Shown here piece by piece: positions 34,799 to 45,601 of a DNA stretch of 64,000 bases. The notes under the pieces are model-generated. The model saw nothing but the letters and a program-made list of their open reading frames with translations, ran no database searches and was not told the DNA's origin. The stretch lies in assembly GCA_028532985.1 (NCBI GenBank), contig JANCIK010000008.1, positions 3,348,001 to 3,412,000 on the forward strand. The letters run 5' to 3'. This DNA comes from Stropharia rugosoannulata. Taxonomy: Eukaryota > Basidiomycota > Agaricomycetes > Agaricales > Strophariaceae. Position numbers and translations under genes: made by a program. Position 1 is the first letter of the stretch. Every line of letters starts with the position of its first letter.

Positions 34799-35984
34799 TA
34801 GTGTTGCCGCCGAGGCGGAGTAACTTCGAGGCGGACTTCGCTTCAGTTCGAAATCAGCGCAGTTCGTACCACTTCGTTGGCAACGAGTTGGCTCGAAGTC
34901 GGCTCGAGGTACCTCGATATTGGCAACATCAATCAACACGTGATGCGCACGCGCACGCATCTACAACGCGCCTCTGAGTGTCAACCGTGCGTCTGAGCAC
35001 TGTACGCATCCTCCTTTGTCCCTCCGTCCGGTCATTGTATAGTATTACATTGCATACAATGTAACAATTGACCCTGAATAGTAATTGTGACTTGGTGGAG
35101 CTAAAACACATTGTACAATGTTTTTTGGGAGGAACTTGCAATTCATTGTTCAAACAACATATAAAACGCAAACCACAGGCAATGCAAGTGCATTCATTTC
35201 ACTCTTATACACACCTAAACATAGGTTACTCTTTATATGGAGTCTCTTGGCTCGTTCTTTAACTTTATGGACAACTTCGGCCATGAAGACCCATCTCTTC
35301 AAGTATGGTGGATATTGTTGAATTCTGGTCGGTAACTTTTGTTTGGCTCAGACATTTACTCACTGATTAATTTAGATGTATGAAAATCAATTCCCAATGC
35401 TATATCAAGTGGCAATAGACATACTGCCCGCTCAGGCATCTGCTGTTCCATGTGAACAAGTATTTTGTTCAAGTAAAGAGACATGCGCTCTTCGTCGAAA
35501 TCGGATCTCACGAAGACTTCTAGAGGCTCTTCAAGTACTCGGGTACTCATACAGATCTGAGCGGCTCTCCTTTATTGAAGATCTACTGTAACTGCTGGCC
35601 CCAAGCTGGCCCTATCACGGTAACTGTCATTGACGAACTCATGGCAGCTGGTAAGTATGAGGAGCTAAATCAGTTAACTGAGAATGCCAATGAATCTCAC
35701 TAAGTTTACCAATCCTGTAGCTTACTTCCTCTACTTGTTATGTAGACCAATTCCCGTACTTCACTCATAATGTTCTGTACAATATAATTAGTTCATATCA
35801 CATAATTCACATTCACGTCTAGTAATCTACGCTTCATCGATGCCATCTCATTGGACCGCTAAAATATCCGGGAATCGCCGACCTCGCGAGGTGGTTCGAG
35901 GGAACACTTCGACTCAGCTCGAAATTTCGAGTTGATGCGAAGTGTCCACTCCGCCTCGCTTCACTCGCCTCGACGGCAACACTA
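34799..35984 (+). mobile_element. Small hAT derivative with perfect 8-bp target duplication
   Basis: Termini TAGTGTTGCCG and CGGCAACACTA are perfect inverted repeats, flanked on both sides by CATGTGGT (34791-34798 and 35985-35992). The subterminal zones on both ends are full of short TTCGA/CGAGG motifs (for example TTCGAGGCGGACTTCG, and on the other side CACTTCGACTCAGCTCG). An 8-bp duplication and the residual dimerisation exon place it in hAT. At 1186 bp it keeps only a C-terminal transposase fragment, so it is non-autonomous. Confidence 0.9.
35376..35591 (+). pseudogene. hAT C-terminal dimerisation fragment
   Basis: About 71 codons with the hAT C-terminal signature: YQVAIDILPAQASAVPCEQVF, then RRNRISRRLLEALQVLGYSYR. 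Intact families have the pattern 'yP.ly..A.d.L.iPaSS...ER.FS..g...'; here PCEQVFCSS replaces the usual CERVFS. No upstream catalytic part remains inside the element, so this is a leftover exon. Confidence 0.8.
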
Positions 35985-35992
35985 CATGTGGT

Positions 35993-36898
35993 CAAAAAGC
36001 GTATGCATAGAAGCAGACTCTCTCTGTCAAATCAGTATGCGGTGAGTCCTGAAGACCGTTGAGAAAAATGGATGAACTTATGAATGAATCCTGAGGTAGT
36101 TTTATCTTGGTAAGTAGAAGTACCTAGGCGTAATCAGTCTGCATATCTATACCTGATTGCCGGCGTACACGGAGCGCTATATAGATAACATAAAATGAGC
36201 GCTGAAACTGAACCGTTGGAGCATCAATGAGCTTGGAGAAGTTCTAAATGTCCCTTGGACCCCATAATACTTAGTAGAACCTGTGCCTATGTATGGATAT
36301 ACAAATACAAGAGACAGAAAGATTCGATGAGCCTCTGCCAACAGCATTACTTTTTTTTTTTGTCGGAGTTTATACTCTACTGTAGGAAACAATGTCCGCC
36401 CATCACTGAGCTTGACCTTGGCAAGTTATGGCTATCAGGCCGCGTTTATGGTTATCAGCTATTACCGTGCCTTGAAGCTTGAAGATTCAGCGAGATGTTA
36501 GGACTTCATGGACCATTACTTCTGTTATTTTTCTTGTATGTACACAGTTTTTTGTACAGTGGTATTTGCTAATAAAAATTTCTTCTTAGTGTAGGTATTA
36601 AGCAAGGGTTGAATCGGTTTTGAATCGTTGTGAAGGGCGCGCACGCGTGGCTGTGCAAGCTTTCGTGGGAAAGCACTGCCGCAGACTGCCGCCACCCGCC
36701 TAGGCCCCAAGACGCTTCGGTGATGAATGCTGTGCTTAATCCAGCGCAAATGCGCAGTGATTCTATCGGCCAGGTAGAGCAAACCTTGGAGCAGCTTGGA
36801 GTTTAGACCTGCCATGACTATCATATATTGAGTTGATGTCAGGCTTGCTTCGGGCAGTGCTCGATACGATGGATCTGGCATGAGCGCTCACCTCCTGG
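35993..36898. other. Intergenic, promoter side of the membrane-protein pair
   Basis: AT-rich. A minus-strand open frame at 36525-36881 (118 codons) has no recognisable features and lies just upstream of the next gene, so it is not called. A poly-T run sits near 36352-36361. Confidence 0.4.
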
Positions 36899-36907
36899 TA
36901 TATATAG
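36899..36907 (+). promoter_or_regulatory. TATA box of membrane-protein gene A
   Basis: TATATATAG about 170 bp before ATG 37074. A comparable TATATATA lies before the paralogue at 38442. Confidence 0.45.
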
Positions 36908-37073
36908 TACGTCTCTCGACATCAGGTTGCCACTATACTACCTCTTCCTCGGTCCCACATTTAAAGCCCGACCCATATCAGAGTTTGCACACGACCTTAA
37001 AACACCCAACACACACCCTGAAATCCCGTCACTTAAGTCTTTCACCACTATCAAATACTGCCTAATCAGAAGG

Positions 37074-37738
37074 ATGCACATGCACAAACATCAATACCCC
37101 ACTTCGCATTTGGCACCTTACCTCACACTCGTTGCCCTTCTTTTGGCGCAGTTTGCGCCCGCGGAAGCCAGAGTATGCGATGATGGCCCTTTCAACAACG
37201 ACAGGGACTGCCACATGAGTTGGAATAGTCGGATACTGGCTGCGATCATTATCGGTATGTACAGGCAACATACTAGCTAGCCCTCAGTGGATCAGTGACC
37301 CAAACTGACTCTCGCTTACGGTGGATAAGGAACTGCTGCCGTGACTGGGTTAGTCCTTCTGGCCGCGTGGCTCCGCCACAGGCGGATAGTACGAGCACGC
37401 GCTGCAACGAACGGCTTTGTTTCAGGCGCTGGCGGGGGGGTTGGTGATGCGCCTGCCTACCCACCGTACGTAGGAGCGGGAGAAACTGGATATCATGGAA
37501 ATACTTACAATCATGGTGCTCTGTATAATGCCACCAGCCCGTGGCATCAGCCTCATGCATCAAATTACCCGTATGCCGTAGGGCAGACAACTCCGCAGCC
37601 CCCACCACCCGCATATGGAAAGGAGGGAAAGACCTACCAGCTAGTGAGTCCATCGTATATAATTTTGTGGGAGGTGTGCTTACGGGTGTACGCAAGCCGT
37701 CCGACCCACCTCCGCATGTTCAGTTAGCTTCGCCCTAA
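37074..37738 (+). CDS. Small single-pass membrane protein with Pro/Tyr-rich tail (paralogue A)
   Basis: Three exons, 37074..37254, 37330..37643, 37697..37738, give 178 residues. A signal peptide is visible (YLTLVALLLAQFAPAEA, cleavage likely before RVCDD). Then comes a very short ectodomain with two Cys (VCDDGPFNNDRDC), a transmembrane helix (AAIIIGTAAVTGLVLLAAWL), a basic stop-transfer RHRRIVRAR, and a cytosolic tail rich in Gly, Tyr, Asn and Pro ending in PQPPPPAYGKEGKTYQ ... PPPHVQLASP. I know no named family. The layout (tiny ectodomain, TM, PPPPAYGKEG tail) is reproduced in the next gene, which supports all three exons. PPPPAY-type motifs can bind WW or SH3 domains; this is an inference only. 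Confidence 0.8.
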
Positions 37739-38342
37739 GGATTATTTCTGCCACGCGGCCATCCAATTTCCCGTAGTATTGGACAAGTCTAAGCAGGAGT
37801 GGTTCAGTGCAAGATGATGGACGCCTAATGGATAACAAGTTCAATATGAATATAATCAATAGAAGACTAATGAACGGCCTGGGTTTCTATATATGTTAGC
37901 CGCACTGATTAATGTTATTACACTCACATACGCCTCGTGGTCTAAACCAATTGTTTAAAAGTATGTCTCCGCTTATTCAAATTTCGATATAGCAGTTGTA
38001 AAATACATTGTACTTTAATAATTCAAACAATCGACATTGTACGCAAGGAATGCTAAGACTCACCCGCGTGTGAAACCTACTAATAGCTCATGTCAAAAAA
38101 CGTGGCAGGAGTCTACGGCAGGTCCGATGGATTGCCACACAGTAGCAGCGTCTTGAACTTACTGCTTGAGCCTAGACAAACTATGCCCGTGGACCATATT
38201 AGGAATACCAATGGAGTACAGTCACAAGTTATATTTACGTACCCTGCTTACCATGCAGCATCTATTATTAGCACAACCTGGCGTCGAGGCAGTGTCCCGC
38301 AGTCCGTCAATCCAATCTCAGCCTCGGTGTCGGTGAGTGTGG
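37739..38342. other. Spacer between the tandem paralogues
   Basis: AT-rich first half, then a promoter-like stretch with a TATA box at 38343-38350. No other gene was seen. Confidence 0.45.
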
Positions 38343-38350
38343 TATATATA
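38343..38350 (+). promoter_or_regulatory. TATA box of membrane-protein gene B
   Basis: TATATATA about 100 bp upstream of ATG 38442, followed by a CA-rich leader. Confidence 0.45.
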
Positions 38351-38441
38351 CTTCAACAACCTACACACAACGTTGCCAATAGTACCCACACTCTCACCAT
38401 CCCCAACACACCGTCGCACAGCCAGCAGCAGAGATAGCAGT

Positions 38442-39086
38442 ATGCATGCAAATCGGTACCGATGTTGCCCTCCGCGCACGTTGCCACTGCCACTTCCCCT
38501 TACCCTCCTACTACTACTGATAACGCAATCTACACCCGCCTGTGCAAGGATATGTAACAATGGGTTCAACAACGATGGGAGCTGTCGTCGGAATACGTTA
38601 AGTCGGGTAGTCGCAGGGATTGTTGTTGGTTAGTCCTTTTCTTGTTGTTTCGGTTAGATACGGTTGGATAACCCGGTGTTGCGTCCAGCTGTCGCGGCCG
38701 CGTTAGTCCTTTTATGCGTTTTCCTCCGCCAGCGACGCATTGGGCGGGCACGGTCAGGTACACATAGTGTTTTCGTGGCGGCTGCACCCACCAGGGGTGC
38801 CACGGGAGCTGGAGGAGTACCGGCATACCCCCCGCACGAAGCATACAGTAATGGTAGTCCATGGCCACAACAATGGCAGAACCAGGAATCAGAGTACCCA
38901 TATTCATATCCGGGAGGACAGACACAGCCCCCGCCACCGGCATATGGGAAAGAGGGGCAAAGTTACGAGTACCAGCCAGTGAGTGCATATTAGTTTCAGA
39001 AATTAGGGATGGAAACTTATCGCTAATATGCTACTCTTTGCTAGCCCCCTGGACCCCCGCCTGCTGCCCATATTGTTTCGCCTTAA
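38442..39086 (+). CDS. Small single-pass membrane protein with Pro/Tyr-rich tail (paralogue B)
   Basis: Three exons, 38442..38628, 38689..38978, 39045..39086, give 172 residues. Introns of 60 and 66 bp sit at the same places and phases as in gene A. Signal peptide PLPLTLLLLLITQSTPACA; ectodomain ICNNGFNNDGSC (two Cys, the same NND core as gene A); TM helix VVAGIVV-AVAAALVLLCVFL; basic RQRRIGRAR; tail with PAYPPHEAY, SEYPYSYPGGQ, QPPPPAYGKEGQSYEY; end PPPAAHIVSP. It is about 45% like gene A by eye, with the tail end most conserved. A tandem duplication with the exon structure kept shows both genes are, or recently were, functional. Confidence 0.8.
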
Positions 39087-39211
39087 GCTTTGTTCGGAAC
39101 ACGAAGTCCATAGTCATATATGGTGTCGTTGATATTATGCTATCCTGATGAATATTCTATATCTTACTATTATATGTATTAAACACAATGTATCGTTTTA
39201 CTGATAGAAGG

Positions 39212-39220
39212 AGGCGAGAG
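39212..39220. repeat. Target duplication AGGCGAGAG, left copy
   Basis: The same 9 bp occurs at 40123-40131 directly after the right terminus of the TCACGCA element. Confidence 0.8.
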
Positions 39221-40122
39221 GGGCAGAGGGAAAAAGCAGTGAGGCGTGCGTGAGTGCGTGAGTGGTGCGTGAGCCACTTTCACGCATTTGCCACGCATCC
39301 TCACGCATTTGCACTGATCCATCACGCATTTTCACGCACTTTGCACAGCCTCACGCACTTTCACACAGCCACACCACTGTTATGCATAATACCGGATACC
39401 TCACGCATTGTCACTTACTTGTTCGTTTACTACAACAGACTAGTCAGTAGTGCTTTAAGTTCGAGTACAGTTATCTTATAAGAAGTAAATTATATTGAGT
39501 TAGTGTAATAATACATGAACAGATTGTATATAAGACAGAAATTCGGATAATACAAGACTCACAGTCAACTGTTTCAGCTCAGTTTTGGATACCGAGTGAT
39601 TTTTTCTTATGCTGATGCCTTTTATTTGTGAAGTTGAAAATTTAACCTAATCAAACACCCATAAGGCTTTTAGACTTATATCATGTAGAATTACTATTTG
39701 TAACACATTGGAACTAATAGCATGAAAGATGTTAGGCTCGGAAACAAAAATCTTTGTTATGGTGACAATTGTATTGCCTTTAGTTCTACATCAAAGATTT
39801 CTGTGTGGATCATTTATCTCACTCACGTACTCACTGACGCACCTACTCACTCTCACTCACTCATTCTCACTTCCACTCACGCACCTTCATGCACCCTCAC
39901 GCACTTTCACGCACCACTCACGCACCTTCACGCACTCTCACGCACCTTCACGCACCCTCACGCACCTTCACGCATCCTCACGGACCACTCACGCACTTTC
40001 ACGCATCGCTCACGCACTTTCACGCATCGCTCACGCACTTTCACGCATCGCTCACGCACTTTCACGCACTCTCACGCACTCTCACGCACTCACGCACGGC
40101 TCACTGCTTTTTTCCTGTGCCC
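39221..40122. mobile_element. TIR element built from TCACGCA repeats, MULE-like by duplication size
   Basis: Ends GGGCAGAGGGAAAAAGCAGT and, inverted, GGGCACAGGAAAAAAGCAGT are followed on both sides by (G/C)CGTGCGTGAGTGCGTGAG. A 9-bp direct repeat AGGCGAGAG flanks it. The left 180 bp and right 280 bp consist largely of TCACGCA(C/T)TTT units, inverted relative to each other at the extreme ends. The centre (39400-39800) is AT-rich with no coding sequence. The 9-bp duplication points to a Mutator-like origin. The His/Thr-rich frames across the repeat are repeat artefacts. Confidence 0.8.
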
Positions 40123-40131
40123 AGGCGAGAG

Positions 40132-42273
40132 TCAACCTTGTTGGGCAAAACATATTTTATAGAAGTTGGACCGTGCTTCCTACATGAAAGGAATCAGCTT
40201 ACCGAAGGAGAACTATCGGAGAGGTCAAGTGCGCTCGTCAATATTTTAATCCTCAAGAAGATCGCACTCTCAACTGCGGCGCATTATACGCACGGTCCCA
40301 TCATTATGGTGACCACATTCGTTATAAAATTGAGATAATTGAAATGAAACACACAATAGTTGAAGCTTCTACACTATAGCAACATAATAATTATCCTCTT
40401 CCTTGAAGTCTTAATAGCCGGCTGTTTTGCTGGTAAATACATTTCTGATAGGTAGATATACTGAGGTCGTTGTTAGATCTCGTTTCGAGAGAACTTGCCC
40501 ACCTAACTCCTGTCGCATCAAAGCTGTAAAACCTTCCACAAATGGATAACAAAAATCACTAGGACTGCAAAATACCGAACTGAGGTAGTATTTCAAAAAG
40601 CTACATTGTCTGGAATGCGAGAGCAGATGCACTGCAGAGACAACGAATACTCTTACAACTTGGTGTGGAATTTACGATTGGACAGACTTTTCTGCAATGA
40701 TCAATGATGCTGATGCCAACAAGTCAGTGACTTTGCATTATATACACCACATATGGCTTACTGATAGCGCTGTTGTTATGGATAACCGCTTTGGGCATGA
40801 GTTTAAGTTCGTGCGATATGCGGTCGTTGTCTGCCTACGAATTAACATTGGCAGAGAAAGGTTTCCTGCTATAAATGAGTGTCTACCGAGGCGCTACAAG
40901 GAATTGCGACGTTATGGAACTTACCCACCCGATAGATGTGTTGTCTCCACTGATTATCTTCTCCCGGTCGAACAAGTCCAATCGCCTTACTACTCTGTAT
41001 GTGGTCTTTACATAAAATGGCTTATGCTGCCTTGGGCAATGTGGGGTATCTAGAACTATATAATAGTGGGCTTTACTTATATCTAGCTATGACCCTTGTC
41101 GAACTTGTCAGAGTTTCTGACAGAGAGTAACTTTCAGGGCAGTTAGCTTTCGGTAAGTCATCATAACCGCCTACTGAGTACGTGATGGGAGGCTGAGGGA
41201 CGTCCAGTCTCCCGTAGGCAGTCTACAAATGCTAATTATTATAAGTCAATACAACGTTAATGAATAAATATCGATCAACTTTATAAGCAACTTTATAAAA
41301 GATGTCAGACCTCTGAATGAGCGTGTCTTCGTCAAAGGTCGGGGCCTGTGTGACTCGTGCCATCAACCTCGTGTGGACCGTATATCAGCTGACGATGCAT
41401 GATCTCACGTCGACGGCGGTCGGTATCACTGCTGACCTGTATACGGTGACCGAAAACGCGTCTCCATATATATACCCCATGTTTTTGTGCTGAGATTTAT
41501 GGTCTGCGAATGTATTACCAACGACTTCCGGCTCACCGTAAATCATGGCAACACCGATGCCTATTTCCTTGTATTTCACTGTCAAATCTTCAAATTCAAA
41601 AAAAGACATACTTGATAGCCCTTTTTGGATACCAAACCTGGTCGACGCCAACAGCGTATGTACTATGAGGATGGTCAATATGTACGGCATGCCACAAATT
41701 GAGTCATTGTGTTATGCAGGACAAGCGTCATCATTGATTTGCGATTCAGAGGAAAGGTACAGTCGAGGTATACTACTGTACGGTACATTTGAAGATGGAA
41801 GGTCCCTCAATGTATACACGACGTGGGTTTAATTTTAGACATTCTACCCCTCCCCGGCTACAGGCGCGGAGATATTGCAGGTAGAAATGGTTCCATTAGA
41901 TCAAGACTCCGATTTTAGGTTTGAAGCGTGGGAATAATGAATCAACGCTCAACGTCAACCAACGTTCACGTTCAATCACCGGGGGCAGTCACAGTGGTTG
42001 ATTCAAATGTTTGAATCATAGAAACAGATTCAACTTAAAATGTCTGAATTGCCTCCGGATGACATTTTTGTGATCCATTGCTTATTTCTGGCCAGAAATC
42101 ACGTTGTAGATCAAACCTTGGAGTAAAATTTGAATGGCCGACGTTGATATCTCTATGCCGAACAGGAAAGCTGTGTGGGAGCCGTGTTTATAAACAGAGT
42201 TCATCGACACCGATATGATATATATGCTTGGGGGATAGTGACTACTTTGTTCAATACAAACGGCTGGTCCGCC
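40132..42273. other. Intergenic with repeat fragments
   Basis: It holds an inverted copy (41215-41310) of sequence at 49071-49166, a decayed coding relic at 41385-41690, and an open frame at 40697-41053 without recognisable features. TATATA at 42217-42222 may serve the next gene, 52 bp before its start codon. Confidence 0.45.
41385..41690 (-). pseudogene. Unknown coding relic
   Basis: A minus-strand open frame of 101 codons. It begins with a hydrophobic stretch (ILTILIVHTLLAS), then YKEIGIGVAMIYGEPEVVGN. Its DNA is similar to 25595-25715. Family unknown; probably a fragment of a dispersed gene or element. Confidence 0.4.
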
Positions 42274-43197
42274 ATGTTAGCATATGCACGAGCTGGTCTC
42301 ATCGTTGCTATCCTGTGCTACGTCATTTCCACTATCGCCATTCCCTTACCACAGCCAAAGATAAACTCGCTTTCGCCTCCAGCCTTTAACCGTATTGGAA
42401 TTGATACCGACGTCACAGGCGAAAATACGAAAACTTACGTTGTAGGGGAGCCACGGGAACGTCGGTGGATGGTGAGGGAAGAGGATGAAGTACTACTATT
42501 TCGTCGCAGGAAGAAGAAAGATACAGCAAGTGCGCCAGCAAAAGCTGCGCCGACAAAAGCACCTCCAACTTCACCTGCCAATGAACCACCGAAGAAAGTA
42601 CATCACAGTATAGCGTGGAAAATAAGAGTGCGTCCCAAACAACACAAATTGGTGCTGCAGAGGTCTGACATACTTTCGAATGATGAAAGAACGGCTTTCA
42701 TGTACGTAAAATCCAGTCCAATTGTTGTACATGAGTGGTGACTTATACTTTATGCACTCAGAAACTTGGCCATGATATCAAACATGTAGCCGAGGTTCGT
42801 TAAACGCCTCGCATCTTTGATTTTTTCCCTGACTCCCTGTACAGAAAATAGGCCATGGCATAAAAACCGCCGCCCAGGTGTGTATACTCACTAGGGATAG
42901 TGCCAATAACAGATATACTTATGACTCAAGCAGAAAGTTGGCCATTTTGTGAAAACCACTGGAGCAAAGATTGCCAAGGTCGGCTTAAAGATTTGGTCCA
43001 CCGCTACAAAGCTCGCGTCGAAGGTCGTCGGAACTGTCCTACCTGGAGTGGGGAAGGTCATTGGCAAAGTCATGGACGGAGCAGCGGATGCGGCAAACGC
43101 GATATCTGACAAGATACATGCCCATATCGGTGGTAAACTGGGTAAGGCCATGAACGTGATGAGCAAGATACAGAAAGTTGCCAGCAAAGTGCCATAA
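42274..43197 (+). CDS. Secreted cationic protein with iterated K-x-G-H-x-I/V-K micro-exons
   Basis: Four exons, 42274..42705, 42762..42785, 42845..42877, 42934..43197, with introns of 56, 59 and 56 bp, all GT-AG and phase 0; 250 residues. The start gives a signal peptide (MLAYARAGLIVAILCYVIST, then IAIPLPQ). The middle is a hydrophilic segment with RRRKKK, then Ala/Pro/Lys-rich linkers. The C-terminus starts with exon units KLGHDIKH (exon 2), KIGHGIKTAAQ (exon 3) and KVGHFVKTTGAKI (start of exon 4), then becomes a long Lys/Ala/Gly/Val segment with amphipathic-helix spacing (ASKVVGTVLPGVGKVIGKV, GKAMNVMSKIQKVASKVP). The family is not known to me. The composition resembles helical antimicrobial or membrane-active peptides; function is an inference. 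Basic sites could allow Kex2-type processing. An earlier in-frame ATG-free extension exists upstream but lacks a signal peptide. Confidence 0.72.
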
Positions 43198-43965
43198 AAC
43201 AACGAATAGGACTACCAAACGCTACATACTACGGTGGAGATGAAGTTTGCGAAGATCTCTGTCACTTCCTATTTGTTACAGCTTCAAACAAATCTGTTCC
43301 TTGAGACTGTTGCAGGTTGTAGATGAACTGAAGATGAACTTCTGATCGTGGCTCAATTTTAAATCCTATGTCAAAGACCGCCTGATGAATAAGTTATTCT
43401 TGCTTATTTCGAAAGTCCTATTCTCACACTTCGATGTGATCCCACTGTTCGTCAGTGTGTTAACCTTAAATAAACTACGGCGCAAAAGATGGAGATAAGA
43501 ATTTGCTTCGAACCATTGATACTCTCGTGCGTGCTGTGGGCGTGGAAATCATAAGGAATAAAGGCACACAAGACACACAAGGTGTAAGTAAGCGAGGTGG
43601 TTCCACACGGCTTCTAACCAAAGTTACCAAACCCCTAAACAACACAAAAAGTGAGCCGGAACGAGCTAAAAAACGAGACGGAATACTGAGTGTGTAAGCT
43701 GCTAGAACAGTTTCAAACCACTCTCGGACGCTGGACGCAGCGAGGATGGAACGGGGACGCTAAAATGAAGGTGAATGAATGTGGGGGATCTATTTCTTCT
43801 TATCCTCTTCTCACTACAGCTTTTAAATACTCTATGCACCCTGTAATCCTACTGTAACAGTTTATAAAATGCCTATTATTATTGTATTTCTACTTGCTTG
43901 CACAGAGCATATGGTGGTTGTATTAATTATGCAGCGCGCGTGCAACCTCGAGGCAGGTGCTCAAG
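43198..43965. other. Intergenic, no supported gene
   Basis: 3' region of the secreted-protein gene, then unannotated sequence to the TIR element. A 64-codon open frame at 43503-43697 has no supporting features. Confidence 0.4.
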
Positions 43966-45064
43966 TATGGCGGTCCATGTGTACTTTTATTCCGCGCAAT
44001 TTTATGAGCCATATATTGCCCCGCAGAAATTTGAAGTGCCCCGCAGAAGTTGAAATTCCGCGCGCGCAGAAATGCAGTGTCTGAAATCTGCGCGGGGTGA
44101 GTTTTTCGAGTCAAATACACATTTTTTGTCCAAAAGCATGCATAGAAATGCCCGCGCGGAATTTTTACACTGCGCGCAGAAATTGAGAAATTGACTTGTA
44201 CTCACATTTTTGACGTGCCGACGTGCCGTAGCTGGGATTTGATAATGTAAGTGATGCAGTCGGCATAACGGATCTCACACATCGGACTCTGAAAAAGTGT
44301 GGGAAATTGGCCCCCTAGCAGCGAGTGGAGAGCCTATTATACAATTGTCATCCCCTCCTTATAGCTTAAAGCGAGATAATGTATATGATTAATAAATTAC
44401 TATGTACTTTCTCTGCAAAATGTGGTTTTTACGTTGGTTTAGTAAGAATAAAGATTGACATCCTTAGGTGAATTATTGCATTGGAATATAACCCGAAAAC
44501 AACCAATCAACGAGATGTTATACCTGACTTAGGTATATAATTCACACATTAAAGGATCTGGTACATCTTTGAAGTAACTAGAATGATTACAAGATTTCCA
44601 ATGGCAAGTAGACGGGCGCCATTAATGTTTACCTTACCCTTTCTTTGAAGTTTCCACGGTATTTCAAAGTCCGAAAAGCCAGGCTCCGTGATGCCGACAG
44701 CATCACTTACATCATCAAAACCCAGCTCCGGCACGTCGGCACACCAAATTGGTGAGCACAAGTCAATTTCTCAATTTCTGCGCGCGCAACACACACCTTG
44801 CATTAAATTTCTGCGCGCAGTGTAAAAATTCCGCGCGGGCATTTCTATGCATGCTTTTGGACAAAAAATGTGTATTTGACTCGAAAAACTCACCCCGCGC
44901 AGATTTCAGACACTGCATTTCTGCGCGCGCGGAATTTCAACTTCTGCGGGGCACTTCAAATTTCTGCGGGGCATTTAGAAATTCCGCGGGGCACTTAGAT
45001 ATTCTGCGGGGCAATATATGGTTTATAAAATTGCGCGGAATAAAAGTACACATGGACCGCCATA
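43966..45064. mobile_element. Non-autonomous TIR element A (TATGGCGGTCCATGTGTAC family)
   Basis: The termini TATGGCGGTCCATGTGTAC and their exact inverse bound about 1.1 kb. The TIRs continue inward for 250-300 bp with arrays of GCCCCGCAGAA, CCGCGCGC and CTGCGCGCAG motifs, then imperfect inner repeats (ACGTGCCGACGTGCCG / CGGCACGTCGGCA). There is no coding sequence inside. Flanks show only the TA itself as a possible duplication. It is about 95% like element B (54654-55792) by eye, lacking one 40-bp motif unit in the left arm. It abuts the truncated SDR copy. Confidence 0.85.
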
Positions 45065-45601
45065 CCGCCATATGCCTTTGAAGGTTAACACTATGGGCTT
45101 CGTTGTCCTCTTCCGATCCTTGTACAGTCTTCTCAAGGTCAGCGCCAACCCGAAATTCATTGCAGTTGGCACGCACGGTGGGAGCACTTCCTTTGCCCCG
45201 CTGTTCCCCGTCGGGTACACCTCATATGGTATTTACATAGAATTAGCCTGGTCTGCTGATCTGATATCTGTAACTTTGTGGCAAATTGTTTTTGCACTAA
45301 TCGCTCTGTCTGCACCAGTGCAGCCTGCTAGCTTCCCCATTGCGCCAGGCATGACTGACATAGACATGGGTAAGCCGTTCTTAACAATATTCCAAGTTGA
45401 CAATTAGCTGCATTGTTCTGTTCATTAGGGCGCTATGCAATGGAGACAGACAAGACAGGCGGAGTTGCAGTGTTGATGGAGGGGAACACTGTCTCCATCG
45501 ACGTCGCCGCAAATCGCCTCGTTGATGTCGTCCTGAGAGCCACGCGTGGTACCCACGGCGGGGAGTTCCTCCTATACGATGGGAGCACACTGCCTTGGTA
45601 G
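45065..45601 (+). pseudogene. SDR pseudogene, 5' half missing
   Basis: Homologous to exons 4-6 of the SDR at 32268-33329: VNTMGFVVLFRSLYSLLKVS, NPKFIAVGTHGG, GYTSYG, SFPIAPGMTDIDMG, ANRLVDVVLRATRGTHGGEF, LYDGSTLPW then TAG at 45599-45601. The sequence starts about 20 bp before the exon-4 equivalent, directly at the edge of TIR element A. The segment that should hold the catalytic Lys (VSKVALNWIARK in the intact gene) is absent, and the cofactor-binding exons are gone. Not functional. Confidence 0.85.

Noticed and set aside
36525..36881. 118-codon minus-strand open frame
   Set aside because: No family features or signal. It lies in the promoter region of gene A, and the composition is like non-coding flanks.
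39241..40100. Repeat array that might suggest CRISPR
   Set aside because: There are no unique spacers of constant length. The repeats are contiguous short units inside a TIR element, in a eukaryote.
39722..40338. Long His/Thr/Ser-rich open frames in all three plus frames
   Set aside because: They are translations of the TCACGCA tandem repeat; all three frames are open because the unit lacks stop codons.
40697..41053. 118-codon open frame as a gene
   Set aside because: It has an ATG and reasonable length, but no family, splice or promoter support; left in the intergenic note.
43966..45064. Coding capacity in element A, and likewise B
   Set aside because: Frames across the arms merely read the GCGCGCAG motifs. 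The interior is non-coding, with no transposase motif.
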